From Sphingomonadales bacterium (GTDB taxonomy: Bacteria; Pseudomonadota; Alphaproteobacteria; Sphingomonadales; Sphingomonadaceae), in assembly GCA_017302775.1 (NCBI GenBank), contig JAFLDC010000030.1, positions 1-13,320 on the forward strand: a stretch of DNA of 13,320 nucleotides, given 5' to 3'. Positions 1 through 6,948 of this stretch are shown one piece after another. The position numbers and the translations under genes were made by a program. The notes beneath the pieces are model-generated. The model had not been told where the DNA came from, did no database searches, and saw only the letters and a program-made list of their open reading frames with translations. How positions within the stretch are numbered: the first letter of the stretch is position 1; the number at the start of each line of letters is the position of its first letter.

Positions 1-652
1 CGAAAATCAGGCCGTATGGGTCCACCAGCACGTCTACCGCAGCCCGGGTCGTCCCCTGAGCCGATCCACTGTCATATAGAACGGAAATAACGCTGCCGCC
101 GGCTACGCTAAGCCGACAATCACTTTGGACCGCCGCCGGCGGTAGGCCGACGGTCGGGATACCGCCTACGAAGATGCCGGTGTTGGGGCCGGTTTCGAAA
201 ATTGTCACCCTCTCGCGATCACCGCTGTCCGTGGTGATATCGACGGCGATACTGTCGATCTGGGCCGGATTTGTATTTCGGCCTGCCGCGTTGAGCCGCA
301 GGTAGAGCGTTTCACCCACCGTCAGGACGTGCGTTGACGCGAGCGCGGGATTTCCGCCTCCGCTTCCGCTGCCGGGCAAGTTCAAAGGGCGGCCGCCGCA
401 CTGCGGGGCGGTCAGGCTGGGATAGGTCGCTGGTCCGGAAACAGGTCGCAGCGTCTCGATCGTGACGGGGATAGGGGTTACCGCGAACTGGACGGTATTG
501 GAAGTCGTCTCACGCGGCTGGCCGGCTTCATTCCAATGCGCCTGCGCGGTGTTGGCGATGGTCTGCGCCTGTGCCGCTGGCATCACCAGAAGAGCCAGCG
601 CCATGGTCAGCGCGGCTGCGATTGCTTGGTAGATGGAGGCAAGACGCTTCAT
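1..652 (-). CDS. Secreted surface protein of the DUF11 cluster, N-terminal part only
   Basis: This is the beginning of a gene that leaves the window at its left edge: 217 codons are open from the ATG at 652 with no stop. The product starts with a clear signal peptide (K2-R3, hydrophobic stretch about residues 10-24, AQA-Q cleavage after residue 29). The mature start carries I-A-N-T-A-Q-A-H-W, which matches the first residues of the two larger neighbours, followed by beta-rich, Gly/Ser/Pro/Thr-rich sequence with two cysteines. The visible end (VDVLVDPYGLIF) resembles the lead-in to carboxypeptidase-regulatory-like or DUF11 repeats of long cell-surface proteins; that is family memory, not shown by the window. 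The ribosome-binding site is weak (AAGAAA about 4 bases upstream). It is the fourth gene of a same-strand cluster, 59 bases after the 352-aa gene, so cotranscription is likely. The function is unknown; a structural or adhesive envelope role is inferred. Confidence 0.75.
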   Translation of the reverse strand, partial: MKRLASIYQAIAAALTMALALLVMPAAQAQTIANTAQAHWNEAGQPRETTSNTVQFAVTPIPVTIETLRPVSGPATYPSLTAPQCGGRPLNLPGSGSGGGNPALASTHVLTVGETLYLRLNAAGRNTNPAQIDSIAVDITTDSGDRERVTIFETGPNTGIFVGGIPTVGLPPAAVQSDCRLSVAGGSVISVLYDSGSAQGTTRAAVDVLVDPYGLIF

Positions 653-675
653 TGATTTCTTTTTGAAGTTCGGGT

Positions 676-705
676 GGCCCCGCCCGCCGTGAAGGGGGCG
701 GGGCC
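676..705 (-). other. Strong GC hairpin between two DUF11-cluster genes
   Basis: A perfect 10-bp inverted repeat (arms 676-685 and 696-705, GGCCCCGCCC and its complement) encloses a 10-base loop. It lies 6 bases after the stop of the 352-aa gene and 23 bases before the next start. No T tract follows on either strand, so it is not a typical intrinsic terminator. A role in mRNA 3'-end protection or partial termination inside the operon is inferred. Confidence 0.6.
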
Positions 706-711
706 GATCCC

Positions 712-1770
712 TCAGTTGATCGTCGCGCGGAACAGCACGGTCTTGGTCGATCCAGCCGGGAGGCTGGCGATCGTGCCGTTGACGGTGTTCGACGAGAAGG
801 TGCCGCCGGCAGTGCCATCAGTCTGGCAATTACCCGAAACGACGGTTCCGTTGAGCTTGATCCCGTATCCAGCATCATAGGTGATCTGGCCGGGCAGGGG
901 ATCGCTCACCGCCACGTTGGTGGCGTCAGCGCCGCCTGCGGCGTTGCTAACCGAGATGCAATACTCGATCGTCGCGCCAGGGATCATCTTCGGATTGGTT
1001 GTGCCATTAAGCGGATCACTGATGATCGTGCTGGTTTTCAGGACAGTCAGCGTCGCAGTGAATACGGTGTAGTCATCGCGGGCCGAGAACGCCGCATCGC
1101 GGGCGGCGTCGGTGGCGCCGGCAGTATCTGCGAACACCGTGTCCATGCCGGCGGTATTGGCCGTGGTCGTCTGAGTCAGCGCTGCACCCTGAGACGAAGC
1201 GGTACCGCCTTCACGACCCGTTGCAGTCAGCGTGACTCCCGCAACCGCACCATTGGCAAGACCAAGCGGAATGTCGGAAACCACGAACACGGTACGGCTG
1301 CCGTCTGCGGCCAGTTCGTCAAGGTACGTCACCTGGGTGTCCGTTCCCGAATCGAAAACGCCGTTGGTGTTCGTATCGACGAAGATTCGCACGTTCGTCC
1401 CGTTGAAGCTGTCGGTCCCGCCATGCGCAGCGGTCCCGCCGGTCGGCTGAACGGCGGTCAGCGCGAAGTCGAGCGTCGCGTTCGAGGTATTGGTCACGGT
1501 GAAGGTCGTCACCGCCGACGTCTGCCCTGGCGTTACCTGCGTCGTGGTTGTGCCCACTTCGGCAACAGTCAGGTTGACCTTGCGGTCGACGGTGAGCGTG
1601 TCCGATGCAGTCGTTGCGGTCTGCGCGACCGAACCGACCTGATAATTGACCGTGGCGGTGTTGGTAATGGTCGATCCCGCTGCCGTTCCGGCCGCAAAGG
1701 CCGGTTGAGCGCCGAGAGCGGCAAGTGTTAATATCCCTGCCGCACTCATGACCTTTCTGGTGCGATTCAT
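712..1770 (-). CDS. Secreted DUF11-type protein, 352 aa
   Basis: This is an exported beta-sandwich protein of the DUF11 / conserved-repeat type, with no enzymatic motif. The signal peptide (R3, R5, K6, hydrophobic core about 8-21) ends at AFA-A after residue 26. The mature protein starts I-T-N-T-A-T-V-N-Y, like its neighbours. It has a first domain of about residues 55-200 with the phrase TFTVTNTSNATLDF, and a second DUF11-like domain of about 240-352 containing ISVSNAAGG and VSDPLPGQITYDAG. Residues 132-140 (DTNTNGVFD) form an EF-hand-like Asp/Asn loop. Two cysteines in the C-terminal domain could form a disulfide. The ATG at 1770 has AGGGA at good spacing. The same architecture and the same kind of C-terminus (VLFRATIN) occur in the 324-aa protein at 2337-3311, so the two look like tandem paralogues. 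A cell-surface or outer-membrane-associated structural role is inferred. Confidence 0.85.
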   Translation of the reverse strand: MNRTRKVMSAAGILTLAALGAQPAFAAGTAAGSTITNTATVNYQVGSVAQTATTASDTLTVDRKVNLTVAEVGTTTTQVTPGQTSAVTTFTVTNTSNATLDFALTAVQPTGGTAAHGGTDSFNGTNVRIFVDTNTNGVFDSGTDTQVTYLDELAADGSRTVFVVSDIPLGLANGAVAGVTLTATGREGGTASSQGAALTQTTTANTAGMDTVFADTAGATDAARDAAFSARDDYTVFTATLTVLKTSTIISDPLNGTTNPKMIPGATIEYCISVSNAAGGADATNVAVSDPLPGQITYDAGYGIKLNGTVVSGNCQTDGTAGGTFSSNTVNGTIASLPAGSTKTVLFRATIN

Positions 1771-1790
1771 GTCTAAGTCCCTGGATTTTG

Positions 1791-1815
1791 GCCTGCGCTA
1801 GCTCCGCCCGCAGGC
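1791..1815 (-). other. Intercistronic hairpin in the DUF11 cluster
   Basis: A 7-bp inverted repeat (GCCTGCG 1791-1797, CGCAGGC 1809-1815) with an 11-base loop sits in the 66-base gap between the 156-aa and 352-aa genes. A run of four A, not T, follows on the minus strand, so it is probably an mRNA processing or stability element and not a terminator. Its function is inferred. Confidence 0.4.
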
Positions 1816-1836
1816 TTTGGCGGTGCTCTCCGCGAT

Positions 1837-2307
1837 TCAGCGGACGATTGCGTGATATTCGAGTTTCCCGGATGCCCCTGGGGCGATGGAAGGGATGACC
1901 CAGCGCAGATGTGTTACATCGGCAGCCGAGGCGGGACGCAGCCCGCCCTTACCGTCGGGTACCTTGAGTGTGCTCAACTGGCCCCACGTCTTGCCGCCAT
2001 CTGCGGATACCGAATAACCGCGGCCTTCCTCGGCAACGAGCATGACTGGCCCGGGCAGCGGGTTGGTCACAACGAAGTTCTGGACAGGACGGGTGCCGGT
2101 GTTGGAATATCGTGTGGTGAACAGCAGACGGTCGCCGGGGACCACCACTTTGGGGTCCTGCAACTCGGTTCGGGTGCGGCCTTCCTCGGTCACGGTCTTC
2201 TCAAGCTTGACGTCTCCGACCAACGAAACCTGATCAGGAGCAGCCATGGCGGCGGTCGGCGCGGCGACCAGAGCGACGGCGAGGCAGAGTTGAATAAACG
2301 ATTTCAT
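1837..2307 (-). CDS. Small secreted single-domain DUF11-type protein, 156 aa
   Basis: A short exported protein between its two larger relatives. The signal peptide is clear (K2, hydrophobic 4-17, AMA-A cleavage after about residue 22). The rest is one DUF11-like domain: a V-V-P-G-D-R-L entry strand, Y-S-N-T-G, then F-V-V-T-N-P-L-P-G-P, and an exit strand ending YHAIVR. The phrase Y-S-V-S-A-D-G-G-K-T-W-G is typical of this group. It lacks the I-x-N-T-A start and the Asp-rich loop of its neighbours, so it is probably a cut-down or specialised member. The ATG at 2307 was preferred because AAGGGG lies 9 bases before it. An in-frame TTG at 2340 overlaps the stop of the upstream gene and has no ribosome-binding site. 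The gap to that gene is 29 bases, so they are very likely cotranscribed. No catalytic residues are visible. Confidence 0.85.
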   Translation of the reverse strand: MKSFIQLCLAVALVAAPTAAMAAPDQVSLVGDVKLEKTVTEEGRTRTELQDPKVVVPGDRLLFTTRYSNTGTRPVQNFVVTNPLPGPVMLVAEEGRGYSVSADGGKTWGQLSTLKVPDGKGGLRPASAADVTHLRWVIPSIAPGASGKLEYHAIVR

Positions 2308-2336
2308 TGGATGCGACCCCTTTGGTGTGACTAAGG

Positions 2337-3311
2337 TCAATTGATACGCGTCTGGAAGGTTACGGTACGGCTGGTTCCGCCGTTTTGCGTGCCGATGTTA
2401 ACGTCGATACCGGCTGCCGATGCTGTTCCGGCATCGGCGTCGGCGCCATCGGTCAGGGCACCGGCGTCCAGCTTGAGCGTTCCGGCCTGATAAGTGGTTC
2501 CGGCGGGGATGATGTCGGTCACGTGCAGGTTAGAGACCTGACCGGTGCCGGCGATATCCGCCCGGATGGTGTAGGTGACAATCGCACCCGGAACCGGTTG
2601 CGTTCCGCCGAACGGATCGGCGACAGTGTAGGACTTGGTGAGCGTCACGGCAGCCGTGCGCGATATCAGCGAGCCGAGTCCGTCATCCTGGGCAGTGGTG
2701 CTGCCAACAACGGCATCGCCGCCCCCAGCGCCCTGGCCGGTAAGCACCGTGCCCGGCGACCCGGTTCCGGTGACGGCCGTTGCTGTCAAACGAACCTGGC
2801 TGGCGGCATTGTCCGCCGCGCCGGCTGGCAGGGTGACCACAACAAATACTGTCAGGCTGGCGTCAGGGGCGACCGCAGTTGAAGCGCTGCCATTTGGCAC
2901 CACCGTATCAACGCCAGGATCGTAAACCCCATTGCCATTGCTATCAATCGCAACGGTTTGAATCACCGCATCGAACGCATTGCCAGAAACAGCCGGGTTA
3001 GCGGTGAGATTGAATGCTTCCGAACCGTTACCGGTGTTCGTCACGCTGTAGGTAAGCACGGTCGTGCCCGACCCCAGCGGTTGCGGTGCCGCATCGAGCG
3101 GCGCAACAGCAACGTCCAGCAACTCGTCGACCCGAAGATCGACGGTGTTGGATGTCACGGTCGTCGTTTCAGATCCACTGTTGTAAGTGGCGCTGGCCGT
3201 GTTCTGAATCAGCGTACCGGCGGTCACGCCAGTCGCATGTGCGGAACCGGCGCCAAACATGGTTGCAATAGCCAGAATGCTGGCGGCGGAGCGGAGCGTC
3301 ACGTTTTTCAT
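2337..3311 (-). CDS. Secreted DUF11-type protein, 324 aa, first gene of the surface operon
   Basis: The first gene of the minus-strand cluster. The signal peptide (K2, R7, hydrophobic 9-22) ends at AHA-T after residue 26. The mature protein begins I-Q-N-T-A-S-A-T-Y and then shows the DUF11 phrase LTYSVTNTGNGSEAF. An Asp/Asn loop at residues 123-131 (DSNGNGVYD) resembles an EF-hand or dockerin calcium loop. A second DUF11-like domain follows, with V-P-G-A-I-V-T-Y-T and V-T-D-I-I-P-A-G-T-T-Y. It ends VTFQTRIN, like the 352-aa paralogue. It has no cysteines, unlike that paralogue. The protein is low in Lys and rich in Thr, Ala, Gly and Val, typical of exported beta proteins. The ATG at 3311 has no good Shine-Dalgarno sequence. 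The promoter must lie in the gene-free region upstream. An envelope structural role is inferred. Confidence 0.85.
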   Translation of the reverse strand: MKNVTLRSAASILAIATMFGAGSAHATGVTAGTLIQNTASATYNSGSETTTVTSNTVDLRVDELLDVAVAPLDAAPQPLGSGTTVLTYSVTNTGNGSEAFNLTANPAVSGNAFDAVIQTVAIDSNGNGVYDPGVDTVVPNGSASTAVAPDASLTVFVVVTLPAGAADNAASQVRLTATAVTGTGSPGTVLTGQGAGGGDAVVGSTTAQDDGLGSLISRTAAVTLTKSYTVADPFGGTQPVPGAIVTYTIRADIAGTGQVSNLHVTDIIPAGTTYQAGTLKLDAGALTDGADADAGTASAAGIDVNIGTQNGGTSRTVTFQTRIN

Positions 3312-3800
3312 GGCGTTGTAAATGCCAGAAAATAGTTATCGCACTCTTAAGCACATACGGAATTGTACGGGTAACTTGTGGCTTCCAACGCCCTGTGGAT
3401 CCGGTGCAATTTGGAAAATGGGGCAGGGTAGGCGGGCGGACGAGCCATCGGCCCGATGCGGACTCGCTATAGCTGGCCAAATCCAGACAAAGCTCATTTA
3501 AATTGATTAAATACAATATGATATCTGCAACATCTGATCTATTTGGCAGGAGGACCGAGAAACGCCATTCGAGCTAGCGCTTGAGCTGATTTTTCTCAAA
3601 AAGAACCTTAAAAAATCATCATAACAGATTGATAAGAAAAATGTTATGGATCATAGCCTATGCCTGGTGTGGGTCGAAATCCGACAGAAACTGCCAATTG
3701 GGTGGGGCGGCGGTAGGGCGATCAGTCGCTGAACCGCGCGGCGCGGTGGTTCTGATCTCAATTTTGCAGGGTTGTTTACGAAAGCTTGCGGAATGACGCC
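3312..3800. other. Gene-free, partly AT-rich region upstream of the surface operon
   Basis: No convincing gene is seen here; the short open frames have no ribosome-binding sites and unlikely composition. About 3485-3655 is much more AT-rich than its surroundings and contains several small inverted repeats: ATTTAA/TTAAAT at 3496-3512, a TGATTTTT/AAAAATCA pair near 3587-3618, and ATAACA/TGTTAT at 3621-3647. It presumably holds the promoter and regulators of the DUF11 operon that starts at 3311. A near match to the CtrA half-site pair (TTAA-N7-TTAA, one mismatch) lies at 3335-3350 on the minus strand, 24 bases before the start codon; this is weak. No clear -35/-10 pair could be assigned. Confidence 0.5.
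3621..3647. repeat. Inverted repeat ATAACA-N15-TGTTAT
   Basis: The arms at 3621-3626 and 3642-3647 are perfectly complementary. They extend by one C-G pair outward (3620/3648). The spacer of 15 bases is AT-rich. The spacing fits either a regulator binding site or a small hairpin. A related ATAA(A)CA/TGTTAT repeat occurs at 7056-7072 upstream of the Lrp/AsnC gene. Function unknown. Confidence 0.35.
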
Positions 3801-3832
3801 GGAAAAAGTGATTCGGCGAGTGCGGCCGAATC
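3801..3832 (-). terminator. Intrinsic terminator after the tRNA pair
   Basis: Read on the minus strand, an 8-bp perfect stem (GATTCGGC 3825-3832, GCCGAATC 3810-3817) with a 7-base loop is followed at once by AC and TTTTT (3801-3809). This is a textbook Rho-independent terminator about 50 bases downstream of the tRNA-Pro 3' end. It separates tRNA transcription from the surface operon. Confidence 0.85.
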
Positions 3833-3884
3833 GCGCCCGAGCGAACCGTGAAGTGCACGGCGAACCGGATCAGACCGGGGAATT

Positions 3885-3961
<77 letters not shown>

Positions 3962-3982
3962 ACCTGGGGTATTCCAACGCGC

Positions 3983-4059
3983 TGGTGGGCCCGGCAGGAC
4001 TCGAACCCGCGACCTAGCCGTTATGAGCGGCCAGCTCTAACCAACTGAGCTACAGGCCC
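3983..4059 (-). tRNA. tRNA with anticodon CAT, probably tRNA-Ile2 (lysidine type)
   Basis: A 77-base tRNA with encoded CCA (3983-3985). The acceptor GGGCCTG pairs with CGGGCCC (one G-T pair), the D arm is GCTC/GAGC, the anticodon loop is CTCATAA, and the T arm has GGTTCGAGTCC. A CAT anticodon can be initiator Met, elongator Met or Ile2. The fully paired G1-C72 and absence of three G-C pairs at the anticodon stem argue against the initiator. C4-G69 and C5-G68, which are known positive determinants for TilS lysidine formation in E. coli tRNA-Ile2, favour Ile2 over elongator Met. The Ile2 assignment is inference; the tRNA itself is certain. Confidence 0.93.
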
Positions 4060-4100
4060 ATGCACGCGATTATCGCGCGGCCCTAGCTTGGCATGACCGC

Positions 4101-5081
4101 TTAGGCAAGCTCCACGGAGTTAACCAGTTCACTTACCCGAGTTGCGGTTACGCCGCGCTGCTTCAAATAGGTGAACGCCTGACGCCACCAGGCATAAAGC
4201 GCGTCAAGATCATCTTCATCACGGACATAGGGTGTAAACCCGGGAGCCAACGACGGAGAGTGGAATGAGAACACCAGCACCGGCAAACCTTCATCGATCG
4301 CAATATCGATCCCGCGCAGCGCTTCTTCGATCGTTACGCCTTCCGGCGTAAGTGGAATACGTTCCAGCAAGCCGAAACGGGCCATAGCTCCGCGCAGTTG
4401 CGGTGCCCGCCACAACCGAGCGTAGAGAATGTGCCCCAGCTGCCGCAGCAGCCCCCAGTAGACCGAAGTCAAAGGCAGTTCCATCAGCCCGGCATCGCGG
4501 TCAATCCACCACGGCCGCAAGGGCAAATCGCGAAAATTGGGTCCGCCGGCGGCGCTATAGTCAAACCGGGCGCGTACCGAAGTGTCGATCGCAATACCGC
4601 CGTCGCTGAGGATCTGGCTGGTATTGGGCCCCACGCCATAGCGGCCAGCGCGGTAAATAAGCGGTGGGGCGCCGATGTTCTGCTCGATCGCGTCGCGAAG
4701 GTTGCGGAACTTTGCCCGCTCCAGGGCTTCAGGAAGGTTGCCGGCAAAGGTATTTCGTTCGGTCACTTCTTCATCGAACGGAGGATTGACCCACGGGTGC
4801 AGTTGAACACCGACTTCGGCCTTTCCAGCCGAAACCGCAGCCCTCAGAATTGCTGTGGCCGCAGGTGATGAAACGATCGGATAGTCCACCAGATAGATCG
4901 GGCAAACGCCCTGACCCTCGCAAAACTCCTGAAACCGGGCGAGCCGAGCAACGGTTTGTAAGGTATAGTTGTCCCGCTCAATCGGACGGGTCCAGTCGAA
5001 CTCTTCTTCCGTGTCGACCGTCAATACAAACCGTTGGCCAAATTCCGGCTTGAATTGCACGAAATCAGCCTTGGCGGGCAT
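4101..5081 (-). CDS. Polysaccharide deacetylase family protein, WalW-like
   Basis: A 326-aa cytoplasmic-looking protein (no signal peptide) of the NodB/carbohydrate-esterase-4 superfamily, resembling the WalW-type group found in surface-polysaccharide loci. Visible motifs from the chosen start are: the metal/catalytic Asp motif L-T-V-D-T-E-E-E-F-D-W (D23, E25, D29), H95 in Q-L-H-P-W, Y-R-A-G-R-Y-G (R144), I-D-T-S-V, and F-S-F-H-S-P (H274). Known members remove N- or O-acetyl groups from sugars with a divalent metal; the substrate here is not known. The ATG at 5081 was chosen because the conserved motif then starts about 20 residues in, as in relatives. A TTG at 5150 would add 23 unconserved residues and overlap the upstream gene; neither start has a good ribosome-binding site. 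The gene follows the kinase-like gene by 43 bases, so they are probably cotranscribed. Confidence 0.82.
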   Translation of the reverse strand: MPAKADFVQFKPEFGQRFVLTVDTEEEFDWTRPIERDNYTLQTVARLARFQEFCEGQGVCPIYLVDYPIVSSPAATAILRAAVSAGKAEVGVQLHPWVNPPFDEEVTERNTFAGNLPEALERAKFRNLRDAIEQNIGAPPLIYRAGRYGVGPNTSQILSDGGIAIDTSVRARFDYSAAGGPNFRDLPLRPWWIDRDAGLMELPLTSVYWGLLRQLGHILYARLWRAPQLRGAMARFGLLERIPLTPEGVTIEEALRGIDIAIDEGLPVLVFSFHSPSLAPGFTPYVRDEDDLDALYAWWRQAFTYLKQRGVTATRVSELVNSVELA

Positions 5082-5124
5082 GTCAGTAATGCACAGCTTC
5101 GCCAAGGGAATGGTGCTCCGCTCT

Positions 5125-6948
5125 TCAGTTTGGGGCCGTGCCCGCTGCAATCCTCTGCCGCTCGGTATGGACCGAAGGCTCTGCGGTCAACCCCGGCAGG
5201 GTCAAACGTATGCGATCGTTCTTGCGAACCAGCTCGCCACCCGCCGCACGGGCCTCCGCCCGGGCCAGGCGCAGCGCGAAGCCGACGCCGAAGACGCCAG
5301 CCGAAATGATTTGCGGAATGGCACCGGCTGCCGCCTTGAACAAATCTTCATCGGTGCGACCGGCAAGGCTGCCTGGAAGGGCTACATCGATTCTGGCCAT
5401 TCCGCCACGTTCCCGCAGCCTAAGGCGCAGTAGCTCGCCCGTTGCGCTGACCCCAGCCAAAGTCGCGAGCAAACGCCACACAATTCGCTCTACCTCGGTA
5501 CCGGCCAATCCGACTTTCAGGGCCGGCGCCTCATCCTTGAATACAAAGCCGCTGCCCCGCTGGGATGTATGATTACCCAGTTGCTTGACTGTGGCGGCCA
5601 CAACCGCAGCCAGATCGGTCTCGCCGCGTTCGAGTTCCAGGGCCGCGGAATCGAGCTTGGCAAGACGCTCCAGCTCTTCGAAGGCAGAAAGCATCCGCGC
5701 CGCATCGCCCGCAATTGTCGCTGCCACGGCACGATACTCGTGCGGGCTGGGGCCGAACAGCTGCTGTTGAATGATTTCGGCGCCGACCTGGATCGCGTTG
5801 ACCGGCGTGCGCAATTCGTGAAGCACTTGGCGGATCCTGTCTGCTTCACTGTCGCGTACTACCGGGACTGTGTCATGAGCATCGAGCGGGCGACGCATCC
5901 GGCCGCGATAGCCTAGGAAACGACCGGTCAGCGGATCGAACCAAGGGGCGGCATCGAGCTGCCATTCGCCGCTAATAGCCGGTGCGCCGTCCAAGCGGAG
6001 CGCTTGTCGGCGAAGCGGCTGATAGCGCCGTACCAGCGTGTTGAATTCCTGCGAACAGATCGAGTTACCGAGGATCAGACCGTTTACCATGGGCGCCGAT
6101 CCCGGATCGCTCCAGACTATCTTCCCCTCTGCATCCGCGGCAAAATCAAATGCCCGAATTTCGTCGGGAACTATCAGAACATGCTCTTCTCCGAGCGGTA
6201 GCCGTGGGGCATCGGATTGCGGTGCCTGATCGACCACCTGACGAGCGCGCCGATACGATTCGATCCGTCGGACAATGGCTCCGATTCCGCTGTCGCCGCT
6301 GATTGGTTGGGCTGGCAGTATCGCTGCTGTCGGGGTGGTGTCCGCAGGCACGTCCTCGGCCTGAGCGGGTTCGGTCTGGGTTGGAGAGTTGACCTGCCCG
6401 GTCTGCGTTGGCTGCGCGACCTCTGCCGCTGCGGTTTGGGCAACCTTGCCGATATCTGCCGCTATCTCGGATGGAGCTGCTGTTTGGGAAGCCCGCTCTG
6501 AGCTGCCGACCGGGGGCAGCCCGCGGTCATTCACGCCGAGGCGCCCCAGCAAGCCGTTTACCTCGACTGGCAGATCACGCCGGTCACGCAGCGCCTGACG
6601 TGCGGAAGGGGGAAGGGCGGGAATCAGATCAAGCCACTGTTCCGGTTCAAGTTTGGCGCGTTGCAATGCCGCAGCGGCAACGGTTGGATCACTTTCCGCC
6701 AAGGCCGCCACCAGCCGCGGAGAGCGCAAGCGTAACCCGGCGTCGCGGATCATCGCAGCCCGTTCCGCGGTCGGAATCCGGGCGCTGAGCTCGCTGATAC
6801 GCACGAAAGCAGCATCCAGCTGATCCCCGCGTGCTTCCACGGGTGATGTCCCCAACAGATCAAGCAGCTGGCGCAGCTGGATACGTTGCACCGCCTCGCC
6901 GGTCGCGTTGAGACGCAGAACGGTACCAAGGCGATCGTCAAAATGCAT
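5125..6948 (-). CDS. Histidine-kinase-like protein with N-terminal helical domain and degenerate ATPase
   Basis: A 607-aa soluble protein with no membrane segment. Order: an alpha-helical, Ala/Leu/Arg-rich region (about 1-145), a low-complexity Gln/Pro/Thr/Ala linker (about 150-225), a PAS-like segment (about 240-360, with W-S-D-P-G and W-F-D-P-L-T-G), a HisKA dimerisation domain with the H-box HELRTP (His377), and a HATPase-like C-terminus. In the latter the G2-type motif G-V-G-F-A-L-R-L-A with a following G-G-E-L is intact near residue 555. However, the N-box asparagine is replaced by Thr496 (R-L-L-A-T-L), and no DxGxG is visible before it. ATP binding may therefore be impaired, so it may act as a phosphatase, scaffold or pseudokinase; this is inference. 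The ATG at 6948 has AAGGGGA just upstream, while the in-frame ATG at 6978 has none. No response regulator is nearby. It probably heads an operon with the deacetylase. Confidence 0.8.
   Translation of the reverse strand: MHFDDRLGTVLRLNATGEAVQRIQLRQLLDLLGTSPVEARGDQLDAAFVRISELSARIPTAERAAMIRDAGLRLRSPRLVAALAESDPTVAAAALQRAKLEPEQWLDLIPALPPSARQALRDRRDLPVEVNGLLGRLGVNDRGLPPVGSSERASQTAAPSEIAADIGKVAQTAAAEVAQPTQTGQVNSPTQTEPAQAEDVPADTTPTAAILPAQPISGDSGIGAIVRRIESYRRARQVVDQAPQSDAPRLPLGEEHVLIVPDEIRAFDFAADAEGKIVWSDPGSAPMVNGLILGNSICSQEFNTLVRRYQPLRRQALRLDGAPAISGEWQLDAAPWFDPLTGRFLGYRGRMRRPLDAHDTVPVVRDSEADRIRQVLHELRTPVNAIQVGAEIIQQQLFGPSPHEYRAVAATIAGDAARMLSAFEELERLAKLDSAALELERGETDLAAVVAATVKQLGNHTSQRGSGFVFKDEAPALKVGLAGTEVERIVWRLLATLAGVSATGELLRLRLRERGGMARIDVALPGSLAGRTDEDLFKAAAGAIPQIISAGVFGVGFALRLARAEARAAGGELVRKNDRIRLTLPGLTAEPSVHTERQRIAAGTAPN

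Noticed and set aside
528..878. A 116-codon minus-strand open frame across the gap between two DUF11 genes
   Set aside because: It is in another frame than two genes with clear signal peptides and has an Arg/Ser/Pro-rich shadow composition.
3335..3350. CtrA binding site upstream of the surface operon
   Set aside because: One mismatch in a short AT-rich motif is too weak to claim; mentioned only as a possibility in the region entry.
3169..3516. A 115-codon minus-strand open frame overlapping the start of the 324-aa gene
   Set aside because: It runs out of frame through a clear signal-peptide gene and has no ribosome-binding site or family resemblance.
3658..3858. A 66-codon minus-strand open frame
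   Set aside because: It crosses the strong terminator after the tRNAs and has no ribosome-binding site.
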